DNA of 64,000 nt from Plumapathes pennacea (lineage: Eukaryota; Cnidaria; Anthozoa; Antipatharia; Myriopathidae), in the NCBI GenBank assembly GCA_964036295.1, contig OZ038469.1, forward strand, positions 4,852,067-4,916,066, in the 5' to 3' direction. Each line of letters opens with the position of its first letter. Position 1 is the first letter of the stretch. A program made the translations under genes and the position numbers. Below, in pieces: positions 1 through 11,200 of this stretch. The notes below the pieces were generated by a model. It was not told where the DNA came from, searched no databases, and was given only the letters and a program-made list of their open reading frames with translations.

Positions 1-992
1 CGGCAACATTATTCATCATGATCATTATTTTTCCCACTTGGAGGACTAGAAAACTTCTAGCACCAGGGTAGGTGATAATTTGTAGTTGTTTTAACATAAA
101 GGACCACATACTAACAAAATTATGTTTAATTCATTGTGAGCAGTGCGGTTGGTGTGACTTAAGCATCGGAAAAGAATTCTTCCAAGTGAAATCAAAGGGA
201 AATCAGAAACACCGGGCTGGCGGAAATTACGCGGAAGTCCATTTCTTTAGTACTATCAGCTTAAAAGCATGAACATATTTAGCTCAAAATTATCTCTGAC
301 CTCGTGATTGGCTAACTTGTCAGTGACGTCATGGTCAGGTTCAAGTTAAATCCTTTGCAGTAAATATTTGGTCATTACATGTTCCATTTTCAGGTAAAAT
401 ATCACTTAATTAAGACTTGTAGCTGTACTGAACTCGTTCTAATGGCACATACTTTTGTTTTACCGTTTTTATTTTATTTATTTATTTTTTCATTTAAGGA
501 AAACAAATGGGAGTAAACATTATGCAAAACTAACCAATTATACTATCATCACATGAACCTGCACACGCATACGAAATAACCATCATACTCTCTTGATCAC
601 CACACAAAGGCGACAAGCCCTAAATATTTACGCACTTATAGTGAATTCTGAATGTTTAGTTTTGGCGTAAGGCGATCGAAGCGCTCCGTTTCATAATTCC
701 CAGTGTATAAACTAAAAATGCACATACCTTTTTTTTGTTTGTTTGTTGTTAAAAACCCATTCGTATGTTGATAAGGGTGGAAACTAGAGCATAGAAAGCG
801 GCCAGGCTTTGCTTAATATTCACTGGTCAGTTTCTTTATTTGTGATCGGCGCTTTCTTTCGGTGTACTCTTTGAAATAGATTGAAATACCATGCTTTGAA
901 TGGGGAGGAAGTAAAACTCTGGGTACCTCTATGCAAAGTTTGTTATCGTCATAGCAACACTGCTAAATGTGTCGGCCTTTATAAACGCGGTT

Positions 993-1061
993 TATAAAAA
1001 ATTGCCGTCAGAACTTAGCGAGAATTGAAAAGAGCCTTGTGCTTTACTCATCATAAGTCAG
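993..1061 (+). promoter_or_regulatory. Candidate TATA box and non-coding first exon
   Basis: A TATA-like string (tttataaaaa, 991-1000) is followed about 60 bases later by a good splice donor (cag|gtaaga, exon side ending at 1061). The arrangement would fit a short untranslated first exon spliced to the acceptor at 5178-5179 ahead of the CD36-like start codon. This is inference from motif spacing only; AT-rich DNA gives such motifs by chance. Confidence 0.2.
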
Positions 1062-2775
1062 GTAAGAATTATTGGTTGTATTTATCATGTTTCTGTTAAC
1101 GCAAGAAAAAATGTATAGACGCACTGGTAAATTTTTGTGAAAAATATGCCAAGGGAAGGAGTAAGTGCCTTCATTTGATTTTCGCTTTAATTTGCGGTCT
1201 CGCAGTCGGCCATTGATAATAAACATGATTGATCAAGAAATGATCAACAACAGGGAGAAAAAAAAATCATAAAAAATATTTCTTTTATTTATTACAGTAT
1301 ACAAAATAAGATCTGGGGCAGTGAATTTGGCATGAGATTGCGTATGACCTGAACATTTTTCAGCTATATTTTCGGAAAATTGACCGGAACTTTCGCCCAG
1401 CATATATCTTACCATGAAATTACTTAACAGTGACGTTAATCGTGCTCCTGGACGATAAGTCTCTACAATTTAGGTCAGCCTGAAATATTAGTGGTTTAAA
1501 CAGAAAACGCAAGAACACTTCAGTCTGAAATATCTAGAAGACTTCATGGCCAGAAATAGCGGACACGCACGCGCATTAGGGGCTGCAATTTTTTGGCTTT
1601 CAGTGTAAACTAAACAAGAGACTTTACTATGAAGATGGACACAAAAATCATCGTACCTTTAAACTAGAGACTAAATAGCAAGCTGTTCAACCGGATTCTC
1701 TTATAATACAAGGATACCGAAAATATTAACACAAAATCAGTAGCTGTCCATATGTACTTCTTGCGTTTTTCCAATGTAAAGATGCAAGACACGTCTAAGA
1801 GACAACAGTATGGCAGACAAGCTGAAAACGGCATACTGGATGAGAGTAACTGACCGTTTTGCCTCGAAGTTGTTGAAATATCGAAGCTGTTCAATCGGTT
1901 CTTACTTCGAGAAAGGTCATTCTTCTGAACAAACTTATTGGTAACCCTCGGCACTTTGTATCTCTTGCGTTTTTGGATTATAAAGATGTGTTTTGTTGAA
2001 TTTAGCCGCACAATCACTCGATACGCACGCTTAGTGAAGCAAGGTTCGATGCTACTCGCGATCGGTTCTAGCTCCCTCCGATCGGCCCCGGCGATCGACC
2101 AAGTTGTTCAAAACAAACTGTGTAGCCTTGTGAGTAAGCCATCCTGCAAAGTGAGTTCAGGATTTGTTTTGGGAATTTAATGGAGCTTTGAAAGAGACGT
2201 CGCGAATCGTGGCGCATAAATACGGTTGTTCAAGAACGGACAAGGAAACTCTGTCCAGCAAAGCAGGAACTGTTTTAATACCGCTAAATTGTAAGACTTG
2301 TTCATCCTTTCTTCTAACTTCAGCATAGAATTTTCAATTAAACTACAGCACCAAGTTTTACAAAACTGACCGTGCGTGTCACCAGTCGCCATTTTTAAAA
2401 CATTTCAGCTTTTTCATTCGTGGCATGCTGTTTCCAATAATCACTACGATCTCGGAACAGTTTTTCAGCAATCGCAGTGATTGTAGCAATCCAGCGGTCT
2501 CTGAACACTTTTCTGAGCGATCGCAGTGACTGAGTGATCGCAGTGATTGATCGCAATCCGGCATACTTCAGCTAATTGTACGTTTGGTAAACAAACTGCT
2601 GCCCGCGATTTTGGGCGGGAAAAGCTGCCGCGGACGCACATTGTGGCGGGAAATACCCGGCCCGCTGACAATGTTGCAGGCTCAAAATGTCCGCTATTTC
2701 TGGCCATGTACAGTGACATCAATAGCAGGTGCAAACGTGAGATATATATCACGTAAACCAACCAGTAAATTAGCA

Positions 2776-2853
2776 ATTATTCGCCGCTTCGGCAAGGTAA
2801 ATAACCACCGCTATTCATCGACACTGAGGAGAATAACACTGTTTTAGTATATA
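2776..2853. repeat. Half copy of a fold-back element
   Basis: Read on the minus strand, this stretch starts gtatatactaaaac and continues with the same arm sequence as the fold-back element at 3131-3258, including the core gaatagcggtgg. It is a partial, inverted relative of that element, which shows that the family has more than one copy here. Confidence 0.5.
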
Positions 2854-2901
2854 CAACACATTCATGTTTAGTAGCCAGGCTTTGCAAACGTTTTGAGCCC
2901 T

Positions 2902-2903
<2 letters not shown>

Positions 2904-2938
<35 letters not shown>
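2904..2938. repeat. (TA)n microsatellite
   Basis: About 35 bases of uninterrupted TA dinucleotide lie between fold-back elements. Simple-sequence repeat with no other function visible. Confidence 0.9.
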
Positions 2939-2939
<1 letters not shown>

Positions 2940-3130
2940 TTAGTATATACCACACAAGTGAATAGTGCTTTTCCCGCGCTCTGATTGGCTTCTGAATCTC
3001 GGAATATCAAGTACTATTCACCTCCCGGCGGCTTCCGGTAAAACAAAATCAATGGCGCGCGAACCCAATTTTTGCCCATTTTCGTCGGAAATAAAATAGC
3101 TGTTTGGGAGTTGGGTATTAAAATTGTGTG

Positions 3131-3258
3131 GTATATACTAAAACAATTATTCGCCTCAGTGTCGGTGAATAGCGGTGGATATTTACCTCGCCGAAACGGC
3201 TCGGTAAATATCCACCACTATTCACCTCCACTTCGGCGAATAATTGTTAAATATATAC
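3131..3258. mobile_element. Fold-back MITE-like element
   Basis: The left arm (3131 onward) and the reverse complement of the right arm (ending at 3258) match over more than 50 bases with scattered mismatches, separated by only a few bases around cgccgaaacggct. The outer ends read gtatata on both strands. No ORF. It looks like a non-autonomous fold-back transposon; the superfamily cannot be told from the sequence. Confidence 0.6.
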
Positions 3259-3264
3259 ATCTTA

Positions 3265-3405
3265 TTCGATGGTTTAGCGCGTAATACGGGCCGGTATTTT
3301 ACGAGTTGCTCGTATTTTTCCGAGCCCCGCCGCGGGGCGAGGAAAAATGCGAGTAACGAGTAAAATGCCGGCCCGTATTACGCGCTAAACCATCGAATGA
3401 GGAAT
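3265..3405. repeat. Long GC-rich hairpin
   Basis: The outer arm beginning at about 3266 (ttcgatggtttagcgcgtaa) is matched by its reverse complement ending near 3400. The arms are about 60 bases with few mismatches, and the short centre is rich in CCGCGGGG. The palindrome could be the end of a larger repeat or a fold-back transposon. No ORF and no clear target duplication are seen. Confidence 0.6.
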
Positions 3406-3408
3406 ATA

Positions 3409-4377
3409 TTATATGACTGTGACGTAGTTTTACCTTTATATAAAATATATTTCAGCAAACATAAAACAGAGACTTCGAGCAAAACTGTTTTCATTCAATC
3501 CCAGGCAAAATGTACGCACACTCATTTACACAAAGATTCACTTACAGCTTTCAATCCGGTCATCGATTTAAAAATCTTGACAGAGAAAATTAAAGAAGTT
3601 ATGCCACCAAATGATCGAAGTTCAATTCAGATTAAATGTGCTGAGATAAATGCACTGGAGACGAAAATGCTTGCTTCGACAGAATAAATATTTAGCGAAC
3701 AAACGTGCTTCGAGCGGTTGAAATCGATCACTTCGCTTAAACTTTTAACCATTTTTGTACTTCAATAGCAAGCAGCTTTGTACTCAAAACAGGGTTTTTA
3801 ATTTCTCGGAGTAGTTAAGGAATAAACACAAGAACAGAGCCAGCGAATGTGTACGTTGAAGAATCTGAAACTCATAACACAACTAGGATTTTACCGCCGA
3901 CACGTTGTCAAGTTATAAATTATTAACAACTCACCGATTTCCTGCCTGGTTGTAGAAAATGTAAGACCCCTTCCAGCAAAGGAACCACTCAAAACAGTGT
4001 TCGTACACGGCGAAAATCATTTTGCAGTGTTTACAGTGACGGCATCGTGCGGAAAACTTTACGGAGTCAGAACTGCCGTTTTTCCATGGCGAATTTGTTC
4101 GCTTTCCACCAACTGAACTGTGCTTTCTCTTCCTTGACAAATTATCCAGTAACAGTTTCTTTCGATGGAATGGTCTTGTATCTGAATAGTCATAGACTTT
4201 CGGTGCACCGTTTTACCTTGCACTCAGAAAAATCTTTGATTCATTTGTGACACGCGCGCGTCAAAGCCGGTCAAACCGGTTTTCTATAGTGTAATACGGA
4301 TTTGAAGTGTGTAATACGCTCCCGTATCGGCACTCTGTTGCGACCTTATATGGTAAAACTACGTCACAGTCATATAA
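3409..4377. repeat. Inverted-repeat pair about 0.95 kb apart
   Basis: A 26-base string beginning ttatatgactgtgacg at 3409 occurs as a perfect reverse complement at 4352-4377. Motifs resembling the neighbouring hairpin (cgtattacgcgc and its complement) also recur near 4300-4330. This suggests that 3265-4377 is one composite repeat. ORFs inside (for example 3397-3687) owe part of their sequence to the arms and are not credible genes. Confidence 0.5.
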
Positions 4378-4938
4378 TAAATACAAATATATACAATATG
4401 CATTGTGAAAAGAGTTCAACTGAAACATTTTCTTCCCCAGACAAATATCGTGGAAGAACACGCAGTAATCATTGTATTTATAACTTAAATATCTTTCTGG
4501 TAATATGATTTTCTGATTTGTGCGGTTTGTGTGCACTTTAGAACCACTACCTTTCCACAATGCACTTGATGTTTTTATATTGTAATATATAATTATTGAG
4601 GGCTCAAAATTTCTGCATATATCACATGTAATACTTTGCGTGCATATTAGATTGTATTTAAAGTTCTGGTGTTCATCGACACATGATTCATTTTCCAGCT
4701 ACTGTTTCCAAGGCCGAGGCTCGAAATCTCTTTCAATAGTTTCCTACTCGTTACATGCACACGGCATAATAACCGACTTTTGCGCTGCCGGTTTACCTGT
4801 TTTAGTATTCTAGCTGAATACTCGTCCATGATCGCAATCACTAGACCGTTAGCTCTTCAGTTCTTCTCGCAGTGTTTTTGTGTTTATTTGAACGTTGCTG
4901 TTAACGGCACTCCAGGTCTAATGAGTCTCATATATTTC

Positions 4939-4979
4939 CCGCCAGCATGTGGAGGCCATATGGCCTCCCACACAGCGGG
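4939..4979. promoter_or_regulatory. Palindrome upstream of the CD36-like gene
   Basis: A perfect 18-base palindrome (ggaggccatatggcctcc, 4951-4968) sits inside a wider imperfect stem closed by cccgc and gcggg. It lies about 225 bases upstream of the first coding exon. It may be a protein-binding dyad or a small hairpin; function is not shown. Confidence 0.35.
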
Positions 4980-5201
4980 CGGTTCGATTCATGTACCTTC
5001 CGACTATCCGAAATGAATTAAGCTGCTGTATTTCCATAGGTTAGGTAGAAACGGCTGCCAAACGATTTCCAGATATCCGTTCTCATTTTTCACGGGACCG
5101 GAGCTTTTAAGAGTTAATAGTTTACCTATTTCATTTGCATGTTGGTGAACAACGCCTTATTATTTTTTTTCATCTCCAGCTTCAGCTGATCAACAACAGA
5201 A

Positions 5202-8200
5202 ATGTTGGACCCTTGGAAAGTTTGGAAGAAAGTTGGAATCGCCCTCGTTGTCTGCGGGCTCATCTTAACTGTGCTTGGACTTATCATAGGGCTTTTGCTT
5301 CCAAGCAGCATTCGCAGAAAAGTTACCGAAATGGGCTGTATCGACAGCAAAGATCATTCACAGTACAATACATGGGTAAGGCCATTTTTCGAATTTTACT
5401 ACGATTAAAATTACTGTGGAAAAAAATCAAGAAAAATCACAGTTACTGTATGTGTATGACTTTTGTGTACGGTCCTTGCGTGTATGCAACTAAAGCAAAA
5501 ACTAAATCTCTTCAGTATTGCTTCCGTTTTATTTTTCCTTTCCTCAGTTCGAAAATCAATTCTCCGTACATTTAAGAATTGTTTAAAAATAGGTCAATTT
5601 TAGGTCGGAGTTATCCTTTAAAATGCAGTTTTAGGCACGGGAATTACATATAGAATCGACATTTTCTATACCGCATTATAATTACTTGTCGGCATGTTTC
5701 AACGCACTCAGTTATACTGTGATACAGACCAATGTTTGATTAAAAGCTTAGCTTTTATGTTTGTTTGAAGAAAGCATATCCAATAAGCTGAGTCAGTTAA
5801 ATTATAGTGTAACTAATAAATATGCAGGTTTGCCTTCATGGGCGTCAACACGAAACAACATGAAAGACAGTCCCGGCGAAAAAGAAAAGCAATGCTGACG
5901 AAAAAGAAAGATTTAACGCGTCGAATCGCGTTTCATGCAGAAAGAAACAATTTTGTATCCAAGATGTTGTTTCTTGGGATTCTACAAAATTAATGTCTTA
6001 CTAGTTTTCAGCCAAATTTACATAAAAACAGATCCAAATTCGTTATCCTTCGCTTTTTCGTGGTTTCTGTTATCATATTAAGTTGCGTACTTTTCAACAC
6101 GCAATTAAACTCATGCGTAATGGAAAATACGTTCTTTGCGGGAATTCAATAGCTTAAAAACTTATGCATCACCATGGTGATATAAAAACAAATGACTGAG
6201 GAAATCATTAACTGCTCAGAGAAGAGCATTTTTCGTTATTTGTGTCCCTACCTGTCAAGCTTCTCTTGACTGAATTTGTAATGGCAAGCAAAATCAAATG
6301 AAAACAGCCCAGGTATATTTGGTTGACGGACGTCATACAGATAGATATTCAGAGTGTTGACAATTTTTTCGTAATTGCAAGTAAGCAATCTATATACAAG
6401 GCATGTTTCTAACTATTCAACTTTCTTGAATTGTTTTGGAGAGTCTTCAGAGTTTATGCCATTGAATTATTTCCGAGACATGTCGTCTGCTACACGCCCA
6501 CATTAGGGCCCGTTTGTACTACAATCCTGGCCAAAAGTATGTGGGACACTCTCCAAAAATGCTATTTTTTCACCATCACTCTTGTTCAACCACAAAAGCG
6601 GCTCCCCCCTCCCCCTACACAGTGTTGCTTAAAGAGTGTGCACTTTGAGCACATTCAGTCAACATTGTATGAGGGGAGGGGGCGGGAAGTGTGAAAGTGT
6701 CATCATTTTCAGATGAAAAGCTAAGTGTCCCATGTCTTTTGGCCAGGATTGTAGCTTGTTCGTTTAGTCCGACAGTTAGAGTACTACGTCGTGTGAGTGG
6801 CGTTTGAGCGTGTCTTTTGCTATTCAATATCACGATTACCGGCATTCTTAGAATTTTTGACGGTTTATACTGAACGACTGTTGGCCAACTCAGTATTGCA
6901 GTTAGCTAGTGCGGAATGTGCAGTAGCTCACAATCATTTAGGATCGACCACTCAGGAAGAAAGAATAATAAGATACATTAAGTTCAGAGTGCGGGTTTGA
7001 GTCAAATTTGCCTCTCTCCGGGCAGAGAGTGCCAGGATTGATACCTTAACACTGGACCCCAAGTATTTCCAAGGACATTCCTTTCCTTCTAATGACCGAC
7101 TTCTGCTGTGATTTTCTTTTTCTCAGGTCGGGCCAAGCACTTCAGAGAATTTCATTTATCACTGGCACATCGCAAACAAGGATGATCTCCTCTATAACGG
7201 CGCTGTACCCAAGGTAGGGATGTGTAGCTTTGCCTATTCTTAGGTTCCTGAGTTCCGTTTTTGCCGAGGTTTTAGTGCATTCATCGTCTGCTACTGAGAC
7301 GAACGATTTTCGTAATTTCTCGAAATGCTGTCCAAGTCCTGACAACAACGTAAAAAAAGAAGCATTTGAAGTCGCACACGAGCCCACGACGACACCGAGA
7401 TCAGATCAATTTCAGGCCCCGTCCACACTAATCCGGATAAATTTGAAAGCGGATATTTATTTATCCGTTTTGGTCTCCCGTCCACACTAAGACGCGTTTT
7501 CTGTGACCGAAAACGGATATTTTCGAAAACGCTCTCCAGAGTGGATATTTTCGAAAACTCCGGTTTCATGTTGTAGTGTGGACGGCGAAAACGGAGCTTT
7601 TCGAAAACGCATGACGTTATGATGTCAGTGATCTCTGTGTGCATGCTCAATTCGGGCATTTAGCGTTTTTGGTCAGTCCAGCGTATTAGTGTGGACAGCG
7701 AAAACGATAGTGTGAACGGAAAACTTTCGATGCGTTTTTCGTATGAAAACTCCGTTTTCAAATTTATCCGGATTAGTGTGGACGGGGCCTCAGATATTCA
7801 CGTGCTCTTTTTGTCTTCTGCAATTATTTCTATTGTTTCACCGACGTTGCCGTTGCCGTTGCCATTGCCGTCCCTAAAAACAATAGGAGAACCCTTATCG
7901 GGACGGCCAAAAGGTGGCCGCTTAATGTGGTTATATTTACAGTATTACACCGACGATAGTTTCAAGACTTTGGCAACTGGCCGCTTAATAAGGGTAATAA
8001 GGACTGCAGTTGTAACTGAAATTCATTTGGTACACTCCCTAAAATACATTTCATTTTGAGCTACATAAAGTACCGTGATGGTGTGGTAACAATATCTTCC
8101 GTTCGTCAGTTTGAAGAAAAAGGACCGTATGTGTACACTGAAGAAACGAAAAAGATCGACGTCAAGTTCGACGAGCGGGGACATCGTGTGTCGTACAAAA

Positions 8201-11200
8201 GTTTCACAAAACAAAAGTTCGACGCCAACAGGACAGCACAGCTCTGCAAGCAATGCAAGGAGGATGACAAGGTAACTAACTCATTACATAATGATAACAT
8301 GATAATTACATAAAAATAACTGTTTTACCAAAAATCCGGAATATTACTCCAACTGGTCCATGTGACACCGCGGAGTACGTTCTGACGTCACTTCCGCTGG
8401 TCAGCGTGTGTCGCCATGGCTATCTATTTTCTTCCAATTTGAGGTGAAATTTCACAACGTGTGCAAGCCTCGTTTTTCTTGTGCACAATTTATGTTATAG
8501 AAGGTGAACTAACTTATAGTTGTGTCCTAGTATTGAGTTATTAAGTTACACTGAACTAAAAAAATCTGCACTTGAGTCCAGACTTTAGTGCAATGGTCGC
8601 TGACTCAAAATTATGGGGCCTGCATGCACACTTAGCCAATTTAACGAATCACTTGGCGAAGCGCCTCGTGAGTCCACAAAATTTTGACCATGTGACGACG
8701 TAAATCGTGGTAAATAAGAGTCCACGCCGCGGAAAACCAGTGGAAATTTGTTATTTACCACGATATTATTTATAAAACTTAAAAGAAAGTTTTATTGCAA
8801 AGCGTGACATACTGGCTTCAGCATCGTTGTCTGGACTCTCATTTACCACGGTAAATCGACCGATAAGAGAGCGGGAACCAGTGAGTTGTGGCAAAAAAAA
8901 AAAAAGAAAAAAAAAAGTGTATTTCCGCTACGTCAATAACTCGGTTAAGAACATCTTCTGCTGAATCACTGAGGATGATGTAGCATACCAAAGTACTGAC
9001 TGGGTAGAATGATTAATTTATATTAATTTTTCACTTTGTTTGCTCTCTTTTTATACTTTCAGTTATCAGTGTTGAATTCCGCCTATTTGGGATTCATGGC
9101 ACAGTCAGGAGGTGCTGATAATTTCGGAAAAGCTTTCGTGCCCTCAATGGTGTCTCAGTTGCTCAATGGGCTCAGTAATGACGAGAACACTACATTTGAA
9201 CTCCTGGCCAAGAACGTGAGCAAAATGTCAGCACTGCCAAATTCTGAAAAGTTCAACCCCATGTTTGGTTCTTGGGTTCAGAAAGCTGGTCACCTCTCCG
9301 TGTTCAACAACGCGTCCTTTACACCGGACGAAATGCGCGGTTTGTATGGCATTCTGGTAAGTGCCATAAAGTTTGGACCCCCTTGGAATCCAGCCGTTTT
9401 GAAAAATTGTACCAATCTGGTCACCGGGGACCCGTGTCAGCCTGCATGCGGCTTCATGCTCTGTATTGGATCCTATGCATACACTGCTATGTCCAAAAAT
9501 TATGCCTACCTACCACCGATGCAAAAGGTTCTGGCTGGTTATCTGTGTCCCACCAACTCTAGTGCGTGCTTTAATTTCACAGAATCAAAGCACCTCCTAA
9601 TTTTGTCCAGGTTTGTTTTGAATGTTCTTCCAGCCTATGTTCACTGGTCCATGAACCGATATAACTATGGCTTAGTAACCACGCGCAGTCAAAGTGACCT
9701 GGCCTTGGGTTACCTTGTCAACCTGCCCATGCCTGGATACCCTAAAGGTTACTTCGTAAAAGGAGGACTGTCACATCACGTCAGCGAGGAGAAAGCCAGC
9801 AGTGAAGGCGCTGAGAGCACTTTCTATACGTGCAGATCCAGTGATGGTACCAAATACCAATGGGCAAGTAAGTCACACCTCTTACAACCCTATACGTAAC
9901 CTAATCCTAACCATAACCCTAAACCTTACTTCACTAACCTTGGTGAAACCTCTGTGGGGTCATTCCGTGATTGCGAAGCTCACTAGCCGTTTCACTCGTT
10001 TAAAGTTTCAACAAAGATTCGCGAGTCCTTCTGGCAAAAGGGCGTGTTGTATGGATACACGTACTATTATATTGTTGTAAACGTCAAGGGCTGTTGAATA
10101 TTTATCTGGTGTTATATTCTTCACGCACTTTAAAGGTAGAGTGCGATGTAGGTTAATTCAAAATTTAACTGCTTCAGAAACGGAAATTAAACTTTCGGAA
10201 ATTAATCCTTTCACTCCTGCACTCAGAATACAAATTCTCCTTAGTATCCAAAAAGAAAATGTATGAGTGATATAGTAAGAATTGATTAGCCAATCAGCTT
10301 TCGTCTGAGTGAACTATAAAGTTGCAAATTCTCCATACTGTATCATATATATCTGGAGAGAAACTGAAGGAGAAAAATGAAGTTGATCACTCTCAGGCGT
10401 GAGAGGGTTAAACTAAAGCCACGAAATAAACTGACGGGTCCTGGGAACGATATTAAGAATCAGTCATGATTAAATGCGACTCTATCAAATTCGACGTCTG
10501 AATCAAAACAATAGACTCGGAGGTTGATTTCCATGGGAGAATTGTTGTGGTGTTTTGTGTATCAACCATTTTGACTATATAACAAGGAATGTGAGGTATT
10601 TGAACTGAGTACTGTAATTATACGTTAACATCAACTTCTTGAACATACCACAATTGTGCTTTTTCAGTTAGTGTTATACCTTGAGGCTCCAGAATTTAAG
10701 TCCAAGATTCGTCCTGAAAAATAATTTTAAATAATATAAATAATAAATTTAAGTTTAATGCATCCTTCACCAGAGCACGAAAACAAGATTCAATATTTCC
10801 AATTTTGCTCGTCAATGAATATGCAGGCGTAGACAGACACCCATCTTTAAAATACTTTATTTCTCAAATACTAATATTTAATAACACACAGCGCACATGT
10901 TGCCTAAATACCTTGATAATTATTCCTCGTCAAATAAGGGCTTATCAGCGATGTTTAAAAGGACTTATCAGCTATATTCTATTTCAAGTCTTCAAACCCT
11001 TATGAATAGACGAAATCAGACTTTCGCTTGTACCAGATCTAAAAGATCGTTGATATCCAAGACTTGATCACAATTTTTTCGCTTCTAATCATCATAGAGA
11101 ATATAGGTGATTTCCGAGATGCCTGTTGCCTCTTTTTCAAGACGAGGCCTAGTGCCAAACCTTCTTATGGAAATTAGTTTTAATTTTTATGCAAATATAA

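Larger units (their letters stand above)
1..5178. other. Upstream flank, no supported coding gene
   Basis: No ORF here has recognisable protein character; those that exist are short and overlap repeats. The stretch holds a TATA-like motif followed by a possible splice donor (993-1061), a (TA)n run, a cluster of fold-back elements (2776-3405), an inverted-repeat pair (3409-3434 and 4352-4377), and a strong palindrome just upstream of the CD36-like gene. A polypyrimidine tract ending in AG at 5178-5179 suggests that the first coding exon of that gene is preceded by a 5' UTR intron, so the true promoter may lie inside this stretch. Confidence 0.5.

Noticed and set aside
3397..3687. 96-codon ORF upstream of the CD36-like gene
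   Set aside because: Its first part is the arm of an inverted repeat also present near 4352; no domain signal.
4981..4990. ggttcgattc, a tRNA B-box-like string
   Set aside because: No A-box or cloverleaf could be built upstream of it.
7691..8059. 122-codon plus-strand ORF
   Set aside because: It starts inside the MITE at 7415-7789 and runs into intron sequence; no family character.
9895..9940. Telomere-like words (aaccctaaacc) in intron 4
   Set aside because: Only a few irregular units; too short to call an interstitial telomere.
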